A stretch of DNA of 64,000 bases from positions 8,188-72,187 of the forward strand of contig CAZOFH010000006.1 of NCBI GenBank assembly GCA_964579205.1. The letters run 5' to 3'. The stretch's first letter is position 1. Each line of letters begins with the position of its first letter. The stretch is from UBA7867 sp964579205 (GTDB lineage: Bacteria > Bacillota > Clostridia > Christensenellales > UBA1242). Below are positions 51,075-60,170 of the stretch, piece by piece. The translations under genes and the position numbers were made by a program. The notes below the pieces were generated by a model that worked only from the letters and a program-made list of their open reading frames with translations, did no database searches and was not told the origin of the DNA.

Positions 51075-51818
51075 ATGCAAAATGAACAAGTAGCAAAAGC
51101 AATACCGTGGAACCCATGGCACGGCTGTAAAAAAGCAAGTGCGGGGTGTAAAAATTGTTTTGTATTCAAGATTGACCAAAGATACGGCAGAGACACCTCG
51201 GTGATAACAAAAGGCAAAACAACCTTTATGCTCAAAGATAAGGATTGCCCGCCAAATTCCTTGGTCAAGCTCTGCTTTTCATCCGACTTTTTTATCGAAG
51301 AAGCGGACGAATGGCGCGCAGAATGTTGGGATTTTATTCGCAGGCGAAAGGATTGCATCTTTATCACAACGACCAAAAGACCAGAGAGAATCGCAAAATG
51401 CGTCCCCGCGGATTGGGGCGATGGCTGGGAGAACTTTCATCTCAGTGTTTCGATAGAAAATCAAGAAATGGCTGATATCCGCCTAAAACACTTTTTGGCA
51501 GCACCGATAAAGCATCGAGAGGTGTTTTGCTCTCCACTGATTGCACCGATTTCTTTGGGCAAATATCTCGACACGGGCTTGATAAAATGCGTCAACGTCG
51601 GCGGCGAAATGGCTCCCAAAAATGAAGTCCGCCCAATCCAATACGAGTGGGTCAAAAATCTATTCTTGGAGGCAAAAGAAAGGAATATCGAGTTTTATTT
51701 TCACCAATGCGGCTCAATGTTTTTGCGAGACGGCAAAAATATCGGCAAGTGGAAATTGAACGAGCAAATCCAACGCGCAGAAGAAATCCAACACGAACTC
51801 GAAGAAACCTACAAATAA
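51075..51818 (+). CDS. DUF5131 (phage Gp37/Gp68-like) protein
   Basis: The 247-residue protein begins with the family signature WNPWHGCKKASAGCKNCFVFK, a cysteine cluster like that of radical-SAM enzymes, followed by FCSSDFFIEEADEWR-like KLCFSSDFFIEEADEWRAE, TTTKRPERI and SVSIENQEMADIRL. The family occurs in phages and bacterial chromosomes and has no proven activity. AGGAG precedes the ATG at 51075; the frame extends six codons upstream without support. Confidence 0.85.
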   Translation: MQNEQVAKAIPWNPWHGCKKASAGCKNCFVFKIDQRYGRDTSVITKGKTTFMLKDKDCPPNSLVKLCFSSDFFIEEADEWRAECWDFIRRRKDCIFITTTKRPERIAKCVPADWGDGWENFHLSVSIENQEMADIRLKHFLAAPIKHREVFCSPLIAPISLGKYLDTGLIKCVNVGGEMAPKNEVRPIQYEWVKNLFLEAKERNIEFYFHQCGSMFLRDGKNIGKWKLNEQIQRAEEIQHELEETYK

Positions 51819-51830
51819 CCACAACCAACA

Positions 51831-51885
51831 AAAAAAATCCTAGGCAGGAGTATATAGCGATATACATAACTGTCTAGGATTTTGT
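51831..51885. terminator. Duplicated terminator hairpin, copy 1
   Basis: AAAATCCTAGGCAG pairs with CTGTCTAGGATTTT around an inner TATA/TATA arm. It ends the DUF5131 gene. A near-identical copy lies 213 bp on. Confidence 0.85.
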
Positions 51886-52013
51886 TTATTCGCATTTTGC
51901 TGGAAGAGTAATTTTTGGATTAGATGCCAGCAATGCTCGGAGTATGCCGAATAATTTGAGGGCACATATTGAACATATGTAACCGTTACACAAACTCACA
52001 AAAAAGAGGATAT

Positions 52014-52135
52014 CAGCCCCTAGACGCACGCAAATCAAGGCGCAAAAAAAATCCTAGGCAGGCATGTATAACGATATACATAACTGTCTAGGATTTTTTT
52101 GCAGCAACGAAGAGTTGCGTAGCACATAGGGGCTG
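52014..52135. repeat. Nested palindrome holding copy 2 of the terminator hairpin
   Basis: Outer arms CAGCCCCTA (52014-52022) and TAGGGGCTG (52127-52135), inner arms ACGCAA / TTGCGT, and in the centre (52044-52100) the second copy of the hairpin at 51831. The stretch 51886-52013 shows no gene. Confidence 0.75.
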
Positions 52136-52141
52136 AGAAAT

Positions 52142-52840
52142 TTAGGCGGTGAACTTGCCCGCATCCTCCAACTCCCCCACCACCTCATACAAAGAGATGA
52201 AGTTTGCATAACCTGTGTAGTAGAACTTGGTCGAAGTCGAGGTCGAAGAATCCTTGCGCAAGTAGATGGTATTCTGAGTAGGTTTGTTGGTATTGTCTAC
52301 TGCGAAGAACGCTGCATCATAATAAGTTGGCTCGGTAATCTCAGTCTTGTTGCCTAGCAAAAAGTATGTGAACTTGTCCCCATTGGCAGTAGTCATCATC
52401 TGACGCTCGTCCCAGTGAAAAGCAACCGAATAAGTGTTTTCTTTCTCTAGATTTGCGAAAGATTTTGACGATGATTGGTCATAAACTGCAGCCTTGCCTT
52501 TGCCAGCGTAACCATTGAAAATAGTATCGATAACTACTGGGCTACCCGACCTATTGTATGCGTCCCAAACTTTGTAAAAGTCGTCACGGGTAGTCTCATC
52601 ATCCTCAAACAGAGTCAAACTGCCCGATGTAGACTCGAGGACTATACGGTCAGGAGTAGTCTCAAAGTTGACCCCTGTATATGTCGGTATTACAGCCAAC
52701 AGAATGGTAGTCAAAATGAGGACTGCTATAATAGAGTATGAAACGACAAAGAATATAAAATTACCTTTGCTCATACGCTTGAAAAATGGTACTTGCGTGC
52801 TGTTGTCTTGCACTGAAATGTTGTTGTCTTGATTTTCCAT
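52142..52840 (-). CDS. Single-span membrane protein, unknown function
   Basis: The 232-residue protein has an N-terminal cytoplasmic stretch of about 25 polar residues, one membrane span (about 29-53) and an extracytoplasmic domain of about 175 residues rich in Thr, Tyr, Asp and Asn with beta pattern. No cysteine pairs and no known motif. The ATG at 52840 is six bases from AAGGGA; an ATG two codons upstream is also possible. It lies 82 bp downstream of ftsH on the same strand and may be co-transcribed. Confidence 0.7.
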   Translation of the reverse strand: MENQDNNISVQDNSTQVPFFKRMSKGNFIFFVVSYSIIAVLILTTILLAVIPTYTGVNFETTPDRIVLESTSGSLTLFEDDETTRDDFYKVWDAYNRSGSPVVIDTIFNGYAGKGKAAVYDQSSSKSFANLEKENTYSVAFHWDERQMMTTANGDKFTYFLLGNKTEITEPTYYDAAFFAVDNTNKPTQNTIYLRKDSSTSTSTKFYYTGYANFISLYEVVGELEDAGKFTA

Positions 52841-52922
52841 AGTCATTCCCTTTTTGTGAAAATATAAAGCAAAATACCTAAATTTGCTACATTATGATAG
52901 CACAAGAACAAATATCGGTCAA

Positions 52923-55190
52923 CTAATTTTCACTCTTTTCTGTATTTGATTTGCTCTTTTCGGCATTTTTGGCTTTTGGAGCCGTCTCTGCAGCAGGCTT
53001 TTCTGCTACTTTTTCTGTAGTCTCTGCGGCTTTTTTGGGCTCGGCGCCTGCAGCCTGTGAGTCGGCAGCAGGGGTAGCAGGTTTGGCCTCGGCGGCTTTG
53101 GGCTCATCCTTTAGGGTATCTGTCTTTTTCGCCTTTGACTGCCCAGTACCTGCATTGGTATAAGCCTCAAAAACGGTCTTTTCCAAATCGTCCATCGCGC
53201 TCATAGTCTGGGCTGCTTTTGCCTCTTGCTCTTGCTTTTTGCGAGCCAAAACCTCGGCATCCTTTTGCTTGCGCGCAGCGGTCCTAGCGTCCATCGCGTC
53301 CATAACTTGCTGAGCGGTCTTGCCCGACATCAACTCGTCAACCTCTTGAGAATAAATCGTCTTTCTCTCGATAAGGACTTTTGCCATTTCGTCCAAAATA
53401 CTACGGTTTTTGGTCAAAATATCGATAGCGCGTTTCTCTCCGTCTTCGATAAATGCCTTGACCTCTTGGTCGATGAGGTTGGCAGTTTGCTCACTGATAT
53501 TTGAGTGTTGTTGAAAATCTCTGCCCAAGAACACTTCGCCACCAGAAGCGTAGCAAACAGGACCCAATTTTTCGCTCATACCGTATTTGGTCACCATATC
53601 GCGAGCGATATTGGTAGCGACCTCGATATCGTTTGACGGACCAGTAGCGACCTTGCCAAAAATCAACTTTTCGGCAGCACGACCACCCATCAAACCAGCG
53701 ATTTGGTCAAGCATTTCGTCACGAGTAAGAGTATAAACATCGCCACCGTGTTTGCGGTCGATTTGACTAGTCATACCACCCGACATACCGCGAGGGATAA
53801 TGGTCACCTCTTGAACCTCTTTATCATCACCATTGATAGTCTTGATAACGATTGCGTGACCAGCCTCGTGATAAGCGGTAGATTTTTTCTCTTCTTCGCT
53901 GAGTTTGCGATTCTTCTTTTGCGGACCATATTCCACTTTGAGCGAACCCTCAAAAATATCCGTTTCGGTAATCAAATTACGGTTGTCACGGACAGCCAAA
54001 ATAGCCGCCTCGTTCAAAATATTTTCGATATCCGCACCCGTGGTAGAAGGCAAACGCCTAGCGATACCCTCCCAATCGATGTCGTCTGCAAAAGGCTTAT
54101 TCTTGGCATAAAGTTTGAGAATCTTGATCCTACCCTCGAGGTCAGGTACATTGACTACGATGCGTCTATCGAACCTACCTGCACGCAAAAGTGCTGGGTC
54201 GAGGACATCTGGGCGGTTGGTCGCAGCAATTACTACTATACCTGCACTAGACTCAAAACCGTCCATTTGCACGAGCAACTGGTTGAGCGTCTGCTCACGC
54301 TCATCATTGGTGTTGCCTAACCCCGCACCTCTCTGGCGACCTACGGCATCAATCTCGTCGATAAAGATTAGGCAAGGACTGCTGCGTTTCGCCGTCTCAA
54401 ACAGGTCACGCACACGAGCAGCACCCACACCGACGTACATCTCTACAAAGTCACTACCAGTGATACTAAAGAATGGCACGCCTGCCTCACCAGCGATCGC
54501 TTTTGCGAGCAAAGTCTTACCCGTACCCGGAGGTCCCACGAGCATTACACCCTTAGGAATCCTAGCACCCATACTAGTGAATTTGCCGGGATTTTTTAAG
54601 AATTCTACAATCTCTTGCATCTCTTGCTTCTCTTCGTCACAACCAGCGACATCGGCGAAACGAACCTTTAGCCCGCTATCCATTCTCGCTTTGCTACGAC
54701 CGAACTCGCCATTTTTGCCAGACATTTTGGTCATTGCCTTGTACACAAAGTAACCCAATGCCACTATCATCAATATATAAATATAAGGCAAAATCTGCGA
54801 CAAGAACGACTCAGACACAGGGGCTGCGGTAATACCTATCTCAGGAGAAACCTCCTCTACCTTGTGCTGAATGTCCTCTACCTGATAGGTATAAGCGACT
54901 ACCACATAAAAGTCATACTCTTTTGGAAAAGCCTCTTTTTTCGCGGCAGTCTCCTCTGCGGTCTCACCCTTGTAAATACCATAAACGGTAGTACCATAAA
55001 AGTGGACAGCAGCGACCTGAGTGTCGGCACTAGATGTGCCAAGTTTCTCATAAAACTCGTCAATACTGATTTCTTTTTTAGCATTACCGCTACCGACAAA
55101 GTTGAATATCAGCACGAGAGCCAAAAAGATTAGCAAGACGATCGGGAATATTGGGATACGCTTTTGCCCATTATTCATTGGTTTATTCAT
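52923..55190 (-). CDS. ftsH: ATP-dependent zinc metalloprotease FtsH
   Basis: FtsH degrades unneeded membrane and regulatory proteins and is anchored by two membrane segments (about residues 12-30 and 130-150). The AAA domain has GPPGTGKTLLAKAIAGE, FIDEIDAVGRQRG and the second region of homology ATNRPDVLDPALLRAGRFDR. The protease has HEAGH in TAYHEAGHAIV and the third zinc ligand near the GGRAAEKLIFG region. The last 100 residues form an Ala/Lys/Glu-rich low-complexity tail longer than in Bacillus. AGGAGTG precedes the ATG. Confidence 0.97.
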   Translation of the reverse strand: MNKPMNNGQKRIPIFPIVLLIFLALVLIFNFVGSGNAKKEISIDEFYEKLGTSSADTQVAAVHFYGTTVYGIYKGETAEETAAKKEAFPKEYDFYVVVAYTYQVEDIQHKVEEVSPEIGITAAPVSESFLSQILPYIYILMIVALGYFVYKAMTKMSGKNGEFGRSKARMDSGLKVRFADVAGCDEEKQEMQEIVEFLKNPGKFTSMGARIPKGVMLVGPPGTGKTLLAKAIAGEAGVPFFSITGSDFVEMYVGVGAARVRDLFETAKRSSPCLIFIDEIDAVGRQRGAGLGNTNDEREQTLNQLLVQMDGFESSAGIVVIAATNRPDVLDPALLRAGRFDRRIVVNVPDLEGRIKILKLYAKNKPFADDIDWEGIARRLPSTTGADIENILNEAAILAVRDNRNLITETDIFEGSLKVEYGPQKKNRKLSEEEKKSTAYHEAGHAIVIKTINGDDKEVQEVTIIPRGMSGGMTSQIDRKHGGDVYTLTRDEMLDQIAGLMGGRAAEKLIFGKVATGPSNDIEVATNIARDMVTKYGMSEKLGPVCYASGGEVFLGRDFQQHSNISEQTANLIDQEVKAFIEDGEKRAIDILTKNRSILDEMAKVLIERKTIYSQEVDELMSGKTAQQVMDAMDARTAARKQKDAEVLARKKQEQEAKAAQTMSAMDDLEKTVFEAYTNAGTGQSKAKKTDTLKDEPKAAEAKPATPAADSQAAGAEPKKAAETTEKVAEKPAAETAPKAKNAEKSKSNTEKSEN

Positions 55191-55324
55191 TCAATCACTC
55201 CTTGTCAAAATTCCATTAATTTTATAATTAATATTGTCAAGTATATCATAATTAAAACAAAAAATAAAGCATTTAACAATAATTTGAATTGATTTTTACA
55301 TAAAAATCGCAAATGTACAAAATT

Positions 55325-56290
55325 TCACAGCGCGGAAATATTGGTGATAAAGTAGAAAAGTGCGTTTTTATCATCCATTTCTCCCGCTTTGATTTGATAA
55401 TCGAGCCGCGCGCCCAAATCCAAAATTTTCTTTAATTGAGCGGGCGAAAACTTTGCACCAGTCTCCCTAGAGATTTTGACCGCATACTCTTTTATCCCTA
55501 GTTTTTGGGCAACGGCGGCGGCATTGCTTTCCTTGCTCGATATCGCAAAAAACATCCGCCTAAAACTATTCACTATCATCATCAGTAGCATTTGCGGAGC
55601 CTCTTTGCGCAGTAGCAACTGCTCGACTATTTGCATAGCCCGAGCGCCATTTTTTGCACCGACAGCATTACTCAACTCGTACACAGCAAACTCTATCTCT
55701 CGATGCACGTTCTGCTCTACTATTTCGCTGGTGACCACGCCCCCCGCGCCCAATAAATTGCCCAATTTTATCACTTCATTATTGATACGCGTGTAGTCGC
55801 TCCCACAAAAATTCACCAGTTCCTCTAGTGCGTCATTGTTGATTTTTACGCCGAAAGTGCCCAACTGGTTGACCACCAGTTTTGCCAACATCGCCATATC
55901 TAGCGGCGAACAATCCACTACCTCGCACAGCGCCTCAACCTTTTTGAGGGCGGTAGAGCCTGCCGAATCGACTATTATCAATACGGTAGACGCCAAAGGC
56001 TTTTTTAGATAATTGACAATCGGCGCGACATCATCAGCCTTTTTGACCGCAATATCCCGCAGCAGCACCACGCGATGTTCATCCATCATCGGGATAGACT
56101 GACAGGCAGCCACAATGCCAGAAATATCGGTGTTTTCATCATTAAAAGTGGACAGGTTGAGATCCTTGATTTTGAGCGAATGATTGACTATCATATCCAC
56201 CGCTTTCTGCCGCAAAAAGGCATCACTACCGCGAATAAAGTACGCCTGCCGAATAGTGGTCAGCGATTTTTTTAATTCTTGAAACTTCAT
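55325..56290 (-). CDS. holA: DNA polymerase III delta subunit
   Basis: HolA opens the sliding clamp as part of the clamp loader. The 321-residue product has the delta layout: an N-terminal RIRGSDAFLRQKAVDMI-like AYFIRGSDAFLRQ, IPMMDEHRVVLLRDI, SDYTRINNEVIKL, and a C-terminal helical collar with RKEAPQMLLMMIVNSFRRMF. Length is normal. The ATG at 56290 with AGGAG five bases before it is chosen over the GTG two codons upstream. It follows comEC by 56 bp, the usual Firmicutes order. Confidence 0.92.
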   Translation of the reverse strand: MKFQELKKSLTTIRQAYFIRGSDAFLRQKAVDMIVNHSLKIKDLNLSTFNDENTDISGIVAACQSIPMMDEHRVVLLRDIAVKKADDVAPIVNYLKKPLASTVLIIVDSAGSTALKKVEALCEVVDCSPLDMAMLAKLVVNQLGTFGVKINNDALEELVNFCGSDYTRINNEVIKLGNLLGAGGVVTSEIVEQNVHREIEFAVYELSNAVGAKNGARAMQIVEQLLLRKEAPQMLLMMIVNSFRRMFFAISSKESNAAAVAQKLGIKEYAVKISRETGAKFSPAQLKKILDLGARLDYQIKAGEMDDKNALFYFITNISAL

Positions 56291-56346
56291 ACTCACTCCT
56301 GACTATATACTAGCACAATTTTGCGGATTTGTAAAGCGTTTGCGAC

Positions 56347-57957
56347 TCAGAAAACTACAAAGAATGATAGCACAAATCCGACCAAAAACACAGCGATACA
56401 GGTAGCCGCGAGCGGGATTTTGACCCGAGGCTTCGCCACACATTGCTGACTGCAAAAGAATGAACCCGCGTACCACCCCACCATCGCCCAGTCAGGGATT
56501 TTACTCAAACTTACCGCTGCATAAGGCACGGACGCAAACAGCCACGCACCTTTGTCGACGAACCAAAATCCCCATTGCAGCAGCCACAATAGGTAACCCG
56601 AAAACGGGACGATTAGCGCCAAAATCGTCACACAGAATAGTATCATAAAGACATAACCAAACAGCGGCACAAGCACCAGATTGGCTAGCAGCCCAATTAG
56701 CGAAAAGTACCCAAATGCATTGATAGTGATAGGCGCAGTCATCAGCGTCGCTGATAGCGTGAGCGCGACTGACGGCGCGAGTCTGCCGAATTTGAGACGG
56801 GTCAGCCCGCGAGTGAGCGGCTTGTTGAGTAGGAAAATTCCGAAAACGCCGAGATAACTCAGCAAGAAACTCAAGTCAAACACATACATCGGGAATATTA
56901 TCAGTAGTATGATGCCCGATAGCGAAATACTAGTGAGGTCGTCACGCTGTTTGCCGAAGAGTTGCGCCGTGATGAGGAATATCGACATCATACTAGACCG
57001 TACGATACTTGGCGTCATATCGCACAAAATCGTGTAGAAAAGCAGGACTAGAATAATAGTGGTGAGTTTGACCCAGCGATTGACCCGAAACCGCTTGAAT
57101 AGCCACAAGAGTAGCAGCATTATAAAGGCAGTATTTAGCCCGCTCACCGCGACTACGTGCATTATGCCCGAAATCTGAAAATTGTACGCTATCTCGGGGT
57201 CGAGTTCTGTCCTGTCACCCACTAGCACGCTGAATGCTAGACCAGCATATTTTGAGTCCATATTCTGCTTGTACAATTCGCGAATATGCTCTCGCACAGC
57301 ATCCCAAAAGCCCATTTCTCCGTCGATAAAAGTTATGTCGTCTAGTGTGGTAAAGCATGAGTATTGATAGCCGTTTGAATATGCAAAAGTGTTTATCTCA
57401 TCCTTGCCAAAAACGGGCGTAGATACTAGATTCCCCGAAATCATTATCTTGTTGCCCGGCAATATTTTTGACAATTCATTAGGACTGTAACTAGACTCAC
57501 CTTCGCGATAATAGACGTAGACAAAAACATTGTAGCCCAAATCACGACTGGCGACCATTCCACTCTCAGAATATACCGTCGCATCGCTAATCACAAAATA
57601 AATGCCCTTTTCCTTTTCGATGTAGTTTATGTCCACCGTGCCGTAAATATTATAGGTTGTACCCGTGTCGGGATAAAATGTCATTTTGTGGCGCGCGTAG
57701 TCAATATAATATAGCGAAAATCCTAGAGACGCAAACAATACTATCACGACCAAAAACTTACGCAAATTCCAAAAGTATTCAAAGAATTTTGACTTTTTGA
57801 AAATAAAATGCAATAGCAAAAATACTAGCATTATCCCCAAGAATATTAGCAAACCATATACAAACCACGGACTGTCGTAATTGTACAATTTGCCGAGCCA
57901 AATGCCCAATGCTAGCGAAACAAAAGCAAAAAATATTAACCTAAAATGCGCAATCAT
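56347..57957 (-). CDS. comEC: ComEC/Rec2 family DNA-uptake channel, no metallo-hydrolase domain
   Basis: ComEC forms the membrane channel for single-stranded DNA in transformation. The 536-residue protein has four N-terminal hydrophobic segments, the OB-like extracellular region, and the competence domain with GIMHVVAVSGLNTAFIM, PSIVRSSMMSIFLI and DLSFLLSYLGVFGIF. It stops after the membrane domain, without the C-terminal metallo-beta-lactamase domain of the Bacillus protein. No comEA lies upstream; the window shows only repeats there. Confidence 0.9.
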   Translation of the reverse strand: MIAHFRLIFFAFVSLALGIWLGKLYNYDSPWFVYGLLIFLGIMLVFLLLHFIFKKSKFFEYFWNLRKFLVVIVLFASLGFSLYYIDYARHKMTFYPDTGTTYNIYGTVDINYIEKEKGIYFVISDATVYSESGMVASRDLGYNVFVYVYYREGESSYSPNELSKILPGNKIMISGNLVSTPVFGKDEINTFAYSNGYQYSCFTTLDDITFIDGEMGFWDAVREHIRELYKQNMDSKYAGLAFSVLVGDRTELDPEIAYNFQISGIMHVVAVSGLNTAFIMLLLLWLFKRFRVNRWVKLTTIILVLLFYTILCDMTPSIVRSSMMSIFLITAQLFGKQRDDLTSISLSGIILLIIFPMYVFDLSFLLSYLGVFGIFLLNKPLTRGLTRLKFGRLAPSVALTLSATLMTAPITINAFGYFSLIGLLANLVLVPLFGYVFMILFCVTILALIVPFSGYLLWLLQWGFWFVDKGAWLFASVPYAAVSLSKIPDWAMVGWYAGSFFCSQQCVAKPRVKIPLAATCIAVFLVGFVLSFFVVF

Positions 57958-58133
57958 TCTCTTTTGTTTTTACCCTTCAAATTTTACTCATTCTACCACA
58001 CCGCCACCGATTTTTCAATACCTATCGCCGAATTTGTGCCTTTTTCTTCCCTTTTTCCCATTCTCGCACGCGAAAAAATGAAATAATAGAATAATATACG
58101 CGGATAAAAACAACTAAAAAGCGACCCAAATAT

Positions 58134-58166
58134 ACCTGTATGACGGCAAAAGTCATACAGGTTGTT
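58134..58166 (+). terminator. Terminator hairpin without an obvious gene
   Basis: ACCTGTATGAC, loop GGCAAAA, GTCATACAGGT then TGTTTTTT. Nothing transcribed toward it on the plus strand is recognised in 57958-58133. Confidence 0.6.
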
Positions 58167-58238
58167 TTTTGTGTGCAAATTGAGTAGAATAGTCTTGCCA
58201 CTGTCGACACTGCTATGTGTAGACTGGTTCGGTATGGG

Positions 58239-58290
58239 GGTTCGCTCCGCTCACAGATTCCACGGAGTGCATTGTACTCCTCTGAATGAC
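58239..58290 (-). repeat. Dispersed repeat family A, copy at 58.26 kb
   Basis: On the minus strand GTCATTCAGAGG, stem GGAGT / ACTCC, GTGGAATCTGTGAGCG and GAGCGAACC. A family B element follows 58 bp away. Confidence 0.85.
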
Positions 58291-58348
58291 TAGCAAGGGC
58301 AAGCCCCTGACCCCAATAATTTAAGTAATTGTGGCGCAGATACCCATA

Positions 58349-58413
58349 GCGGCTTGCCGCAAGGCGCCCGCAGGGCGCATAGTGCGTGCTGCAGCACGCA
58401 CGCGGCAAGCCGC
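58349..58413. repeat. Dispersed structured repeat family B, copy 4 (short)
   Basis: Closing stem GCGGCTTGCCGC / GCGGCAAGCCGC; hairpins GGCGCCC-GCA-GGGCGC and GTGCGTGC-TGCA-GCACGCAC. The middle ATGCGCC hairpin of copies 1-3 is missing. The third arm differs in sequence from copy 3 but still pairs. Confidence 0.85.
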
Positions 58414-58504
58414 CGTGTTGGGAGAAGAACAACAGACTGCCGTGGGGGCAGCACGAGATATGCCGCAAACAAATTGCTCAAACGATTTTACACAAAATAC
58501 CAAG

Positions 58505-58516
58505 GAACAAATGTTT
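58505..58516 (+). promoter_or_regulatory. Probable LexA (SOS) box of dinB
   Basis: GAACAAATGTTT fits the Firmicutes LexA consensus CGAACRNRYGTTYC in its core. It overlaps the first two bases of the -35 box, the right place for repression. Confidence 0.65.
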
Positions 58517-58543
58517 GACAGAATGGGATTTTTGATATATAAT
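58515..58543 (+). promoter_or_regulatory. Sigma-A promoter of dinB
   Basis: TTGACA, 17-nt spacer, TATAAT: full consensus, 290 nt before the start codon. Confidence 0.85.
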
Positions 58544-58549
58544 ATGCCC

Positions 58550-58826
58550 ACACAAAACGCACACCAAAAAAAGCCCACACACACCACAAGCAAATGTCAT
58601 TCAAAACAATTCCATGCAACAAATTTGACTCGCTCCCCACATTGAGACACCACGCCAAAATTCAAATTTTTCTCACATCATCTATTCTATCAAAAAAATT
58701 TCATTCGATTTTTCTCTAGCCTACTCTATCAAGCACAGCCCAAATCAATTTATTCAAAACTAGCCCACACAAACAAATTCCATTCAAAAACCTACCCCCA
58801 AAACAATTCAAAATCACACAAAAGGA
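58550..58826 (+). promoter_or_regulatory. C/A-rich, nearly G-free dinB leader
   Basis: The roughly 275-nt leader holds few Gs (well under a tenth of bases) and many Cs, with little chance to fold. C-rich, G-poor unstructured RNA is what Rho needs to load, so a Rho-dependent control of dinB is possible. No gene is seen in it. Confidence 0.5.
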
Positions 58827-58835
58827 GTGCCCAAA

Positions 58836-60053
58836 TTGGACAGAACGATATTACACTGTGACCTTAATAATTTTTACGCATCGGTCGAATGCGCGCAAAA
58901 TCCGATTTTATGGAAAAAGCCCGTCGCAGTCACGGGCAACCCACGGACGCGACACGGGATAATTTTAGCCAAAAATGAAGTCGCAAAATCTTTCGGAGTC
59001 AAGACAGCGCAGACGATTTGGGAAGCGAAAAAACTTTGCCCGAACTTGATTTGTCTGCCGCCGCAATTCGCCCTATATCAGCAATACAGTCAGCAGGTAC
59101 GCGAGATTTACAAGCGATTTACCGACCGCGTGGAGAGTTTTGGCCCAGACGAATGCTGGCTAGATGTGACACAATCTCGCCGACTTTTTGGCACGGGCGA
59201 ACAGATTGCCGACACCCTACGCGTGCTAGTAAAGCAGGAAACTGGGCTGACGATTTCGGTCGGGGTATCATTCAACAAATACTTCGCCAAACTCGGTAGC
59301 GACCTAAAAAAGCCAGACGCGACCACGGTGATTTCGAGGGAAAATTTCCGCCAAAAAATCTGGGGCTTGCCTGCCGACTCGTTGATTTTTATCGGCAAAA
59401 AAACTATCCAAAAACTCAATCGGCTCAACATTTACACTATCAAAGACCTCGCCCTCGCTGATGAGCGGATGCTGACGCAGCAATTCGGCGTCCTCGGCGC
59501 GCAGTACAAAAAAATGGCGAATGGCGATGACCAAACGGCGGTCTCGCATCAAGATTTTCTCGACAAAACCAAATCCGTCGGCAACGGGATGACCGCAATC
59601 CGCGACCTTGTCAATCGCGAAGAAATCGAGGCGCTCGTGCACACGCTGGCGGAAAAAGTGACTTTTAGGATGCGCGAGGCAAAATTGGTGGGCAAGACGG
59701 CGACTCTTTCGCTACGCGGCAGTGATTTGCACACGACCAGCCACTCGCAAACCGCCACAAAATTCACCGACGACCCGATAGAATTCGCGCAGATGTGTAT
59801 GCAGATTTTTGATAAATTTTGGGCAAAAGATAACCTTTCCATCCGTGCTGTGCGCGTCAGTATGAGCAATCTCGATTTTGTCGACAACGCCCAACAAATC
59901 GACCTTTTTGACTTTTCCAAGCGAGAAAAAGACAAGCGCCTAAACGATAGTTTGGACAAAATCCGCCAAAAATACGGCTTTTATGCGGTGCGCCGTGCCA
60001 AGACGCTCGACCGCGATTTTATCAACTATTTTGAGGTCGACGAAGAGGATTGA
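58836..60053 (+). CDS. dinB: DNA polymerase IV (Y family)
   Basis: A translesion polymerase of 405 residues. Palm residues are in HCDLNNFYASVE and SFGPDECWLDVT, followed by ISVGVSFNKYFAKLGSDLKKP and the little-finger domain. QIDLFDF at about residue 355 fits the clamp-binding pattern QLxLF. I choose TTG at 58836 as start because AAAGGAG lies eight bases before it; a GTG nine bases upstream falls inside that site. Expression should be SOS-controlled through the box at 58505. Confidence 0.93.
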   Translation: MDRTILHCDLNNFYASVECAQNPILWKKPVAVTGNPRTRHGIILAKNEVAKSFGVKTAQTIWEAKKLCPNLICLPPQFALYQQYSQQVREIYKRFTDRVESFGPDECWLDVTQSRRLFGTGEQIADTLRVLVKQETGLTISVGVSFNKYFAKLGSDLKKPDATTVISRENFRQKIWGLPADSLIFIGKKTIQKLNRLNIYTIKDLALADERMLTQQFGVLGAQYKKMANGDDQTAVSHQDFLDKTKSVGNGMTAIRDLVNREEIEALVHTLAEKVTFRMREAKLVGKTATLSLRGSDLHTTSHSQTATKFTDDPIEFAQMCMQIFDKFWAKDNLSIRAVRVSMSNLDFVDNAQQIDLFDFSKREKDKRLNDSLDKIRQKYGFYAVRRAKTLDRDFINYFEVDEED

Positions 60054-60170
60054 GATCGTGTATTGAGATGCGTCAGCCTTTGCCCTGCCTCTTTGATAAA
60101 TAGGAGTCTACAGCCTCGGCACGACATAATATCAAAAACACAACAAACACGCAAAAAGGGAATAAAATTA

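Noticed and set aside
51075..51818. Prophage remnant at the DUF5131 gene
   Set aside because: Although the family was named after phage proteins, no other phage gene, integrase or attachment site lies nearby.
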